A stretch of 64,000 bases of DNA from positions 1 through 64,000 of the IMG/VR virus record IMGVR_UViG_3300032313_001394. One strand, 5' to 3'. Of the stretch, positions 1 to 7,382 are shown one piece after another (position 1 is the stretch's first letter; every line of letters begins with the position of its first letter). Source of the stretch: a virus. The position numbers were made by a program, and so were the translations under genes. The notes under the pieces were generated by a model, which saw only the letters and a list, made by a program, of their open reading frames with translations, did no database searches and was not told the origin of the DNA.

Positions 1-11
1 CCTTTTTTCAT
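1..11 (-). CDS. Start of a further gene, cut by the window edge
   Basis: An ATG followed by two lysine codons reads off the left edge on the minus strand. It lies about 18 bases downstream of a copy of the WATATTTAT promoter-like element, the same spacing seen for other operon heads here. Only three codons are visible, so nothing can be said about function. Confidence 0.25.
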
Positions 12-28
12 TGTCCAAAAGGTTCGAC

Positions 29-38
29 AATAAATATT
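29..38 (-). promoter_or_regulatory. Class 1 promoter-like element (variant)
   Basis: The coding strand reads TTAATATTTATTGTCG between the stop of the LamG-like gene and a new ATG at position 11. It matches the core found at other operon heads, with T instead of A after the core. Confidence 0.5.
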
Positions 39-49
39 AATAAGTTAAT

Positions 50-739
50 TTAATTTAAACCAAAGCGAGCTTTTTGTCCGTTGTAGTTTTGTAGTACTTC
101 CGCGTCCGAAAGAACTCTAGTATATACCTGAGCTATTGCATTGTATCCACTAGTAAAATTTGTAGTAGTAAGACTTCCTATAACCCAACCATCTGTAGAT
201 GTTCTTAAATTTGTAGTTGATGTATTTGTAGTAGCTTCTAATATACCATTTACATAATGTTTGATAGATACGCCGGCAGTCCAAACTCCTGTTAAATAGT
301 ACCAGCTATTTAATGCTAATGTTGAAGTTCCTGTAGCACTAAATTGAGTAGCGCCTCCAGAAGTGGTTACAACAGCAGACACCGATAGGCCTGTGGTAAA
401 GATTTTAATATGTAATGACCAACCATTCCCTGATCCATCTCTACCTCTAGCTAATAAAAACTTATCTTCTGAATAATTATCATTTTTAAACCAAGCAGCA
501 AATGTAAAACTATCAGTTGTATTCCCAAAATATGGAGAGGATATATAATCATTTGTACCATCTGTAAAAATAGAACCTCCATTACCGCTGTCGAATGTAG
601 GTCCATTTATTAATGTGCTATTATTATTATTCCCACTTAAATCATTCCACGTAGTCCCACTTCCCGGATATGATTTAGTATTTGCAGCATCTAATGCTAA
701 AACTAATCCGTTTGTTACTATGTTTGGTCCTGTATACAT
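50..739 (-). CDS. LamG-like (concanavalin-fold) adhesin, copy 3
   Basis: Protein of 229 residues, the last of three tandem paralogues. All begin with a GLVLALDAAN segment followed by WNDLSGNN, and end in EVLQNYNxxKxRF. The region in between resembles a LamG/concanavalin A-like beta sandwich, with blocks such as FDGTNDYI and WYYLTGVW. Such domains usually bind carbohydrate and occur on phage tail fibres and capsid decorations. The start is fixed by a TAATG overlap with the stop of the upstream paralogue. A role in surface glycan binding is inferred from fold resemblance and position at the end of the tail-fibre cassette. Confidence 0.75.
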   Translation of the reverse strand: MYTGPNIVTNGLVLALDAANTKSYPGSGTTWNDLSGNNNNSTLINGPTFDSGNGGSIFTDGTNDYISSPYFGNTTDSFTFAAWFKNDNYSEDKFLLARGRDGSGNGWSLHIKIFTTGLSVSAVVTTSGGATQFSATGTSTLALNSWYYLTGVWTAGVSIKHYVNGILEATTNTSTTNLRTSTDGWVIGSLTTTNFTSGYNAIAQVYTRVLSDAEVLQNYNGQKARFGLN

Positions 740-1485
740 TATAGGTTGAAGCGTGATTTTAATGCGTTATAGTTTTGTAATACTTCTTGTGATGAGAGTG
801 CTCTGTTGTATATTTGTGTAGTATATAATATTCCAGCAAAATAATTTTGATAAACGTTATTATAAAATTGAGATCCTAACGCTATAGCGGTAGATGTAGC
901 GGTTATACCGTTCCCTACCCATTTTCCGTTATTTAATCCACTAAAAACTGATAAAGTTTCTTCTACTCCATTAATATATATTTTATAAGAAGAAGGCAAC
1001 ATTACAAAAGCTATATTATAATTTGTGTTTGCGGTTATATTTGTTGATCCTATAATTGTATTATTTACAGAAACACCAGTATCAAGTACTCTAAATTGTA
1101 GTCTAGCATTTCCCGATGATGGTATTCCATCTCCGGAGCTTGTTAATCTAACATAGCAACCATAGGTTGTTGTAGCATTTCCGTAACCCATAATTCCTCT
1201 AACAGCAGTATCAACAGAACTAAAAGACAAATTAAATACACAAGTACTAGAACTTACATTCGCAAAACTAATAGGTAAATTACCGTATTGATTAGTTCCA
1301 TTAAATACAATACCTCCTCCATTAGTGCTGTTGAATGTGGGAGTATTAACTAAAGAACCGCTATAATTATTTCCACTTAAATCATTCCAAGTAGTTCCAC
1401 TTCCAGGATATGATTTAGTATTTGCAGCATCTAATGCTAACACTAATCCATTTGTAACTACATTTGAACCTCCAATAGTTGCCAT
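739..1485 (-). CDS. LamG-like (concanavalin-fold) adhesin, copy 2
   Basis: Protein of 248 residues, paralogous to both neighbours. It has the GLVLALDAANTKSYPGSGTT start, WNDLSGNN, a LamG-like core with an IYINGVEE strand, and the C-terminal QEVLQNYNALKSRFNL. The N-terminal and C-terminal blocks are nearly identical among the three copies while the middle differs strongly, as expected for binding domains that diversify between constant attachment ends. The stop overlaps the next start (TAATG). Confidence 0.75.
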   Translation of the reverse strand: MATIGGSNVVTNGLVLALDAANTKSYPGSGTTWNDLSGNNYSGSLVNTPTFNSTNGGGIVFNGTNQYGNLPISFANVSSSTCVFNLSFSSVDTAVRGIMGYGNATTTYGCYVRLTSSGDGIPSSGNARLQFRVLDTGVSVNNTIIGSTNITANTNYNIAFVMLPSSYKIYINGVEETLSVFSGLNNGKWVGNGITATSTAIALGSQFYNNVYQNYFAGILYTTQIYNRALSSQEVLQNYNALKSRFNL

Positions 1486-1486
1486 A

Positions 1487-1741
1487 TTATATAATTTCTT
1501 CCATCAATGGAGTCCATTCTTCAGTAGAAAGAATTACTAATATTTCTTCATGTGTGTATGGTCCTTCAGTGTTATCTAAAGTAGGCACAAATGAAGGTTG
1601 TTCACCCGACCATTTGATAAATGTTTTTGTACCGTCAACTGATTTTCTAACAGTTTCTTCTGATGTTTCTAGTACTTGATTAAAATCAATTTTAGAAAGT
1701 TCTGTGGTGGGAAATATAATATATTCTCTTGTACTATACAT
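1487..1741 (-). CDS. Small acidic protein between LamG-like genes
   Basis: Protein of 84 residues starting MYSTREYIIF. I do not recognise a named family. It contains a KTFIKWSGEQPSFV stretch and ends in EEWTPLMEEII. It is wedged between two LamG-like paralogues with a few bases on each side, so it is co-transcribed with them. An accessory or chaperone role for the fibres is possible but unproven. There are no membrane segments. Confidence 0.65.
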   Translation of the reverse strand: MYSTREYIIFPTTELSKIDFNQVLETSEETVRKSVDGTKTFIKWSGEQPSFVPTLDNTEGPYTHEEILVILSTEEWTPLMEEII

Positions 1742-1742
1742 G

Positions 1743-2411
1743 TTATGTTAAATTAAAGCGTGATTTTTGTGCGTTATAGTTTTGTAGTACTTCTGTGGAT
1801 GATAATGCTCTGTTATATATTTTATAATTACTACCATTTCCTACAAAGTATCCACCTCCTAACGAACGACCTATTAATATATTAGTTGTTCCTATAAATG
1901 AAGCAATATTTCCAGAACCTTGTAATATTCCATTTTTATAAATTGACGCTGTACCACTAGATTGAGTATAAGTATAGCATATATTATTCCATGCATTTAA
2001 TGTTCCTGTTCCAGCTTGGGCATCTGCTGAATAATGACCTTGATATATTGTACCGTTTCTAAATATTAAATGTAATCCTTGTCTAGTTGCTGTTTGTTCT
2101 GTTCCAAACATACTTCTATCACCAGTAAAATTAGTAGGATATACCCAAGCATCAAATGTATAATTTGCATCATATACTCCTAATTGAGTTGCCGTTTTTC
2201 CAGTATCAACATAATCATTAGTTCCATCAAACACAATACTACCACCATTAGCAGAACTAAATGTAGGTCCATTTACTAACGATCCACTATTATTATTTCC
2301 CGACAAATCATTCCACGTTGTACTACCCGACACATAACTCCTAGGATTAGCAGCATCTAATGCTAGCACTAATCCATCCGTAACTACATTTGGTCCTCTA
2401 AAAAACGCCAT
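1743..2411 (-). CDS. LamG-like (concanavalin-fold) adhesin, copy 1
   Basis: Protein of 222 residues, the first of the three LamG-like paralogues in transcription order. It has GLVLALDAANPRSY, WNDLSGNN, IVFDGTNDYVDTG and SGTASIYKNGILQGSG, typical of concanavalin-like sandwiches, and ends TEVLQNYNAQKSRFNLT. It follows the short fibre gene at 2413 with one base between stop and ATG. Likely a virion-surface glycan-binding protein, from family resemblance and position. Confidence 0.75.
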   Translation of the reverse strand: MAFFRGPNVVTDGLVLALDAANPRSYVSGSTTWNDLSGNNNSGSLVNGPTFSSANGGSIVFDGTNDYVDTGKTATQLGVYDANYTFDAWVYPTNFTGDRSMFGTEQTATRQGLHLIFRNGTIYQGHYSADAQAGTGTLNAWNNICYTYTQSSGTASIYKNGILQGSGNIASFIGTTNILIGRSLGGGYFVGNGSNYKIYNRALSSTEVLQNYNAQKSRFNLT

Positions 2412-2412
2412 A

Positions 2413-3309
2413 TTATAACAATCTAACTAATGAACGAACAGACCAAGCTGAACCTGAAATACCGGCTTGTAATACTATATTACTAGCACTTATTGCTGTT
2501 TGTAAAGTAACTACTGCTGTACTACCACCTAAGTCGCCTGTAAAGTTTTCGTAGAATTCTGTATTTGATCCGCTCCAAGTAGATACAACAGTACCTGCTC
2601 TAACAATAGATCCACTAAAAGCTACGTAATCAAAAAATGCTGATCGGAATGAGCCAGTAGCAGCGCTTACGATTGTTTGGAACGAGCCAGTAGCAACTGC
2701 TAGATTTTGTTGGTAGTTTAATGATGCTGATACTATTGTAGCGGTTCCGTTGAATACGGATGAACCTGATACATTTACAGATCCCGTAACAGTAGTATTA
2801 CCATTTAATCTTGTAGTACCATTTACATCTAATGACCCAGTAATACGAACAGATCCTGATATTAATACATTGCCCGATCCATCAGTTTGAACTTTACCAT
2901 TATCAAATGAAACTCTACCTCTAGTTGCAATAGCATTACCAGAACCACCCATTTTTAAGTCATATGCAACTCCTGAATAAGGGTCTACATATGACCCATT
3001 TGCTATATTTATCTCTCCTTTAACCGCTAATCCACCATTAATATCAACGGTAGATGGTTGAAAACCTGCACCACCATTAACTGATATCGCAGACGAACCA
3101 GTTATTCCAACAGATCCAGTAAATTGATGTGTATTAGTAAGTAAAGAACCAAATTTAGTTGAACCAGTTACAAAATCTCTAGATGATGTTATCTCCTGAA
3201 CTACTAACGTTTGAGCAACAAGTGTTCCTAATGTAGTAATAGTACCTGTAGAAGTTAAACTACCTGATAAAACTAACGAACCAGTAACTGAGGGATTATG
3301 TATTTTCAT
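2413..3309 (-). CDS. Short tail-fibre-like protein with SGS/TGS repeats
   Basis: Protein of 298 residues rich in Gly, Ser and Thr, with TGS-x-x-x-SGS spacings typical of trimeric beta-helical fibre shafts. It contains a block (AQTLVVQEITSS, then TNTHQFTGSV) that also occurs in the fibre proteins at 7383-12107 and 12462-15224. Its C-terminal third appears globular. It heads the LamG operon and is preceded by a class 1 element 19 bases upstream. Fibre role inferred from composition and neighbours. Confidence 0.7.
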   Translation of the reverse strand: MKIHNPSVTGSLVLSGSLTSTGTITTLGTLVAQTLVVQEITSSRDFVTGSTKFGSLLTNTHQFTGSVGITGSSAISVNGGAGFQPSTVDINGGLAVKGEINIANGSYVDPYSGVAYDLKMGGSGNAIATRGRVSFDNGKVQTDGSGNVLISGSVRITGSLDVNGTTRLNGNTTVTGSVNVSGSSVFNGTATIVSASLNYQQNLAVATGSFQTIVSAATGSFRSAFFDYVAFSGSIVRAGTVVSTWSGSNTEFYENFTGDLGGSTAVVTLQTAISASNIVLQAGISGSAWSVRSLVRLL

Positions 3310-3327
3310 TTAATTCTTTATTTCTAA

Positions 3328-3335
3328 TATAAATA
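3328..3335 (-). promoter_or_regulatory. Class 1 promoter-like element
   Basis: The coding strand reads TTAATATTTATATTAG, 19 bases before the ATG of the short fibre gene, in the gap after the Pro-Thr repeat gene. Confidence 0.6.
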
Positions 3336-3353
3336 TTAATTTAATATTATTTT

Positions 3354-4580
3354 TTAACATGTTGTGTAAGTATTAGATGCAGCACCATTTCCACTTGTTA
3401 TACTTACAGTTCCTTCACTAGCACAAACAGTACCAATAACATGTGAATAACCATCATAATCAGTAAATGATGTACTAGCATAACTTCCTCCTCCACGACA
3501 TATTCTATATTCTACATAAACAGTTTCATATGCGTTATAATTTATAATATTATATTCATAACATGTTGCTTCTGTTGGTGTTGGAGTTGGAGTAGGGGTT
3601 GGAGTTGGTGTTGGAGTAGGAGTTGGGGTTGGAGTTGGTGTTGGAGTCGGTGTTGGAGTTGGAGTAGGTGTTGGAGGATTACAATCCTCACAAGTACTAT
3701 GTTCGCTAACTACAGTCAAACTAGCTCCACCAACATATGTAGGTCCTGCTATTGTATAGCACGTTCCATTAGATGCTTTTATAATATCACCAGCATCTCT
3801 ATTACCATTATATGGTATCCTTAAATCGGCTGGTGTTGTTGTTCCACAAAGATATAGATCATACGATTGATAGACTGGTGTTGGAGTTGGAGTAGGAGTT
3901 GGTGTTGGAGTAGGAGTTGGGGTTGGAGTTGGTGTTGGAGTTGGTGTTGGAGTAGGAGTTGGTGTTGGAGGATTACAATCAATACAAGTACTATGTTCAC
4001 TAACTACAGTTAGACTAGCTCCTCCAACGGTTGTGGGGCCTACTATTGTATAACATATACCATTAGATGCTTTTATGATATCACCTGGATCTAAATTACC
4101 ATTATATGGTACTCTTAAATCAGCTGGAGTTGTTGTTCCACAAAGATATAAATCATATGATAAAAATACTGGAGTAGGGGTTGGTGTAGGTGTTGGTGTT
4201 GGAGTAGGAACAGGACATGATCCTATAGAACTAATTTTTCCCGCTGGACTTACATAATAAAATGTAGAACCATCTCCTCCAGCTCCATACCATCCAGAAA
4301 CAGCTAATGTTGTTCTTGAACTATCTGTCCATACATAATCACCTACATCTAATGATCCTCCATCTACCCAGTATAAACTTACAGTAGTTCCGGATCCTCC
4401 ACATAATGTTCCTTGAGATACATTAGTATATTTTATATTAATTAATGAAAATAACGCAGATGGGAAAACTATAGTTTCTCCCACAAACATTCGGTTTACT
4501 TGACTTGTGCCAAAATATACTTTACCTAATGTTTCTACATTTGTGGTTCCTAATTCTAATTTACCTGCGGTTAAAGCCAT
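3354..4580 (-). CDS. Pro-Thr repeat structural protein with duplicated Cys domain
   Basis: Protein of 408 residues. An N-terminal part (about 1-120) with a KLELGTTNVETLGKVYFG start is followed by a short Pro-Thr run. Two near-identical 65-residue domains (about 138-202 and 237-302) contain YDLYLCGTTTPADLR and SLTVVSEHSTC. They are separated and followed by long (PT)n linkers, and a C-terminal Cys-containing domain ends the protein. A third copy of the 65-residue domain is in the protein at 49872-51707. The PT runs probably form stiff, extended linkers in a fibre or decoration protein. The ATG overlaps the stop region of the collagen-like gene. Confidence 0.65.
   Translation of the reverse strand: MALTAGKLELGTTNVETLGKVYFGTSQVNRMFVGETIVFPSALFSLINIKYTNVSQGTLCGGSGTTVSLYWVDGGSLDVGDYVWTDSSRTTLAVSGWYGAGGDGSTFYYVSPAGKISSIGSCPVPTPTPTPTPTPTPVFLSYDLYLCGTTTPADLRVPYNGNLDPGDIIKASNGICYTIVGPTTVGGASLTVVSEHSTCIDCNPPTPTPTPTPTPTPTPTPTPTPTPTPTPTPTPVYQSYDLYLCGTTTPADLRIPYNGNRDAGDIIKASNGTCYTIAGPTYVGGASLTVVSEHSTCEDCNPPTPTPTPTPTPTPTPTPTPTPTPTPTPTPTPTPTEATCYEYNIINYNAYETVYVEYRICRGGGSYASTSFTDYDGYSHVIGTVCASEGTVSITSGNGAASNTYTTC
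3573..4208 (-). repeat. Hexanucleotide Pro-Thr repeats (three tracts)
   Basis: Tracts at about 3573-3675, 3876-3970 and 4171-4208 consist of GGTGTT/GGAGTT/GGAGTA hexamers on the plus strand, coding (PT)n on the minus strand. Because the unit is six bases, gain or loss of units would keep the reading frame and change linker length. Confidence 0.9.
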
Positions 4581-7171
4581 TAAATTATTACATATAACGT
4601 GTTAGTATCTTTACTACCTATAGCATCATATTCAGCTTGTGTTAAAGTTATTATTTTAGTTACTTTAGGAGTTGATGAATAAGTATCTGCTGTATTAGTA
4701 ATAAAATCAGCAGTTGATGGTGTAGTACCTTGGTTTCCTTGATTACCTTGATTACCTATAATACCTTGTAGACCTGTAGGACCTTGATTACCTTGTGGTC
4801 CTGTTGAACCTTGTATACCAATTGGACCTTGATTACCTTGTGGACCAATATTACCTTGAGGACCCGCAGGACCCTGATTACCTTGTGAACCAAAAGTTCC
4901 TTGAATTCCGGTTGGTCCTTGATTACCTTGTATACCTTGAGGTCCTAAATTTCCTTGTGGACCTTGATTTCCTTGTGGACCTTGACGACCTTGATTACCT
5001 TGTGGTCCAGCAATACCTTGATCACCTTGTGGACCTGCTGGTCCTTGACGACCTTGATTTCCTTGAGGACCTAATGGACCTTGGTTACCTTGTTGACCTT
5101 GTGGACCTAACGGACCTTGATTTCCTTGAAAACCTAATGGACCTTGATTACCTTGAGGTCCAAGTATACCTTGTAAACCTTGTGGACCATTCGGGCCTTG
5201 ATTACCTTGAACCCCTGTTGGTCCTTGGTTACCTTGAGGACCCTGATTACCTTGAGGACCATTCGGACCTTGGTTCCCTTGTGGACCTTGGTTACCTTGT
5301 TGGCCTGTTGGCCCTTGGTTACCTTGGGGACCCTGATTACCTTGAGGACCTTGACGACCTTGAGTACCTTGAGGTCCTAATGGACCTTGATTGCCTTGGG
5401 GACCGTTAAGTCCTTGATTTCCTTGTGGACCCTGATTACCTTGTGGACCTTGGTTTCCTTGAGGTCCTTGGTTACCTTGTGGACCTATTAAACCTTGAGG
5501 ACCATTTGGTCCTTGATTTCCTTGTGGGCCTTGATTACCTTGTGGACCTTGGCGACCTTGAGTACCTTGTGGACCATTAGGTCCTTGATTACCTTGAGTA
5601 CCTTGTACACCTGTTGGTCCTTGATTTCCCTGAGATCCTTGATTACCTTGGGCTCCTTGTGGACCCGTTCCTTGAAGACCTGTTGGTCCTTGAAAACCTT
5701 GAGGACCTTGTAAACCTTGAGCACCTTGCTGACCATTAACTCCTGTACCTACACCAAATGTGAATACAGCATTTCCAGCTTCAGCAACATGAAATGTTAT
5801 AGTAGTTTGATTTATAGAGTCACTATGAATAGAAGCGGGAATAATTACATTATCACTTCCATCATAAACTGTAATAGCAGGATATGGTATTTGTAAATTA
5901 TGAGTTACAACCCAAGTAACACTTGAAGATGCTTGATTATAAGTGTAAGTATCACCAGTAGTTTGTCCAGCTGATCCTTGAGTTCCGATTGTACCTTGAG
6001 GTCCTTGGTTACCTTGAGGTCCTTGGTTACCTTGAACGCCTGTTAGGCCCTGATTTCCTTGAACACCTGTTGGTCCTTGGTTACCTTGAGGTCCTTGATT
6101 ACCTTGTTGACCTATTGGTCCTTGGTTACCTTGTTGACCTGTTGGTCCCTGGTTTCCTTGAGGACCCTGATTACCTTGTGGGCCTAATGGTCCTTGTAAT
6201 CCTTGAAGACCTTGTGGGCCTTGATTTCCTTGTGGACCTTGATTACCCTGTGGTCCTTGATTGCCTTGAGGACCAATCGGTCCTTGATTTCCTTGAGGCC
6301 CTAATGGACCTTGATTGCCTTGTGGGCCGTTTGGACCTAATGGACCTTGATTTCCTTGTGGACCTTGATTACCCTGAGGTCCTAATGGACCCTGATTACC
6401 TTGTGGGCCTATTATACCTTGTGGACCATTTGGTCCTTGATTACCTTGTGGACCTTGATTACCTTGTGGGCCTTGATTACCTTGAGCACCCTGAGCACCA
6501 GTTGGGCCCTGATTACCTTGTAGGCCTTGATTGCCTTGATTTCCTTGAGGTCCTAATGGACCTTGATTGCCTTGATTACCTTGAGTACCATTTGGACCTT
6601 GATTTCCTTGAAGTCCAATTGGACCTTGAATACCTTGATCACCTGTTGGACCTTGATTACCTTGTGGGCCTTGACGACCTTGAGATCCTTGGATACCTTG
6701 TTCTCCAGCTAAACCTTGTGGTCCTAAAATACCTTGTGGACCTTGATTTCCTTGTGGACCTTGATTTCCTTGTTGACCTTGAGGGCCATTTGGTCCTTGA
6801 TTTCCTTGCAGTCCTAATGGACCTTGGTTTCCTTGTGGACCTTGATTACCTTGATTACCTTGGAATCCATTAGAATTTCCATTTAAAGTTAATGAACCAG
6901 TTATATTTAATGAACCAGTTACAGCTAATGAACCTGAAATTATAGCAGAACCAGTATATGGAAACGCATCAGCATATCCTTCTAAGAAAGAAGCAGTAGC
7001 AGCATATGATGAAGAGTGAGCACGTGAAGAACTTACCGCCCAACTTGAAGTTCCAAATAAACTACCAGTAAATGAAGGAGAAGTAACAGATGATGTTACT
7101 ATTAAAGAGCCACTAATTGTGGAATTACTTTGTGCAATTACGCCGTTACGCGCTATAAATTCATATGCCAT
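4580..7171 (-). CDS. Collagen-like structural protein with two GXX domains
   Basis: Protein of 863 residues. The N-terminus (1-100) has TGSL/SGSL fibre-type repeats. Residues about 102-404 and 477-812 are uninterrupted Gly-X-Y triplets dominated by GNQGPQ. A globular insert lies between them (about 405-476, with WVVTHNLQIPYPAITVYDG), and a C-terminal tail ends in AEYDAIGSKDTNTLYVII. Such domains form triple helices in phage fibres, and the insert and tail could act as trimerisation or binding units. The codon bias toward Gln/Asn rather than Pro at Y positions is notable. It is preceded by a class 1 element that overlaps the stop codon of a small upstream gene. Confidence 0.85.
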   Translation of the reverse strand: MAYEFIARNGVIAQSNSTISGSLIVTSSVTSPSFTGSLFGTSSWAVSSSRAHSSSYAATASFLEGYADAFPYTGSAIISGSLAVTGSLNITGSLTLNGNSNGFQGNQGNQGPQGNQGPLGLQGNQGPNGPQGQQGNQGPQGNQGPQGILGPQGLAGEQGIQGSQGRQGPQGNQGPTGDQGIQGPIGLQGNQGPNGTQGNQGNQGPLGPQGNQGNQGLQGNQGPTGAQGAQGNQGPQGNQGPQGNQGPNGPQGIIGPQGNQGPLGPQGNQGPQGNQGPLGPNGPQGNQGPLGPQGNQGPIGPQGNQGPQGNQGPQGNQGPQGLQGLQGPLGPQGNQGPQGNQGPTGQQGNQGPIGQQGNQGPQGNQGPTGVQGNQGLTGVQGNQGPQGNQGPQGTIGTQGSAGQTTGDTYTYNQASSSVTWVVTHNLQIPYPAITVYDGSDNVIIPASIHSDSINQTTITFHVAEAGNAVFTFGVGTGVNGQQGAQGLQGPQGFQGPTGLQGTGPQGAQGNQGSQGNQGPTGVQGTQGNQGPNGPQGTQGRQGPQGNQGPQGNQGPNGPQGLIGPQGNQGPQGNQGPQGNQGPQGNQGLNGPQGNQGPLGPQGTQGRQGPQGNQGPQGNQGPTGQQGNQGPQGNQGPNGPQGNQGPQGNQGPTGVQGNQGPNGPQGLQGILGPQGNQGPLGFQGNQGPLGPQGQQGNQGPLGPQGNQGRQGPAGPQGDQGIAGPQGNQGRQGPQGNQGPQGNLGPQGIQGNQGPTGIQGTFGSQGNQGPAGPQGNIGPQGNQGPIGIQGSTGPQGNQGPTGLQGIIGNQGNQGNQGTTPSTADFITNTADTYSSTPKVTKIITLTQAEYDAIGSKDTNTLYVII
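4730..6865 (-). repeat. Minisatellite-like collagen repeats (two blocks)
   Basis: Blocks at about 4735-5740 and 5960-6865 are built of 9- and 18-base units (CCTTGATTACCTTGTGGA-like on the plus strand) encoding GNQGPQ. The repetition produces long false open frames on both strands. Confidence 0.9.
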
Positions 7172-7207
7172 ATTATTCTTTAGTTCACTTTCCCTAAAGT
7201 GGGTCTG

Positions 7208-7381
7208 TTATAAATATACAACTCTATATAATCTTCCACTAGAATCAGCTGATTGTAATTCATTAGCTTTATTTATAGCTTCAGTTTCATCAGTATATTC
7301 ATAAATTGGATCTTCAGCTGTTAATCGAGCTACCCAAATCATATTATTTCCTGGAATAAATTCCATTTGTACTTGATACAT
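7208..7381 (-). CDS. Small protein of 57 residues
   Basis: An ORF starting MYQVQMEFIPGNNMIWVARL and ending GRLYRVVYL lies between the two collagen-containing fibre genes and fills a gap that otherwise looks empty. It begins two bases upstream of the stop of the large fibre gene at 7383, like the other tightly packed genes. Its stop codon lies inside the class 1 element that serves the next operon. The amino-acid composition is ordinary (Trp, charged residues), unlike shadows of repeats. The function is unknown, but proteins of this look accompany fibre genes in related phages, as I recall. Confidence 0.7.
   Translation of the reverse strand: MYQVQMEFIPGNNMIWVARLTAEDPIYEYTDETEAINKANELQSADSSGRLYRVVYL
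7209..7216 (-). promoter_or_regulatory. Class 1 promoter-like element
   Basis: The coding strand reads TATATTTATAACAGACCC, 38 bases before the ATG of the collagen-like gene. The TAA stop of the preceding 57-residue ORF is part of the element. Confidence 0.65.
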
Positions 7382-7382
7382 A

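Noticed and set aside
50-2411. Diversity-generating retroelement acting on the LamG genes
   Set aside because: No reverse transcriptase or template repeat is seen in the window, and the differences are spread over the whole domain and not limited to adenine positions.
3573-6865. CRISPR-like regular repeats
   Set aside because: There are no unique spacers, the units are 6-18 bases long and in frame with a coding sequence, and no cas genes are present.
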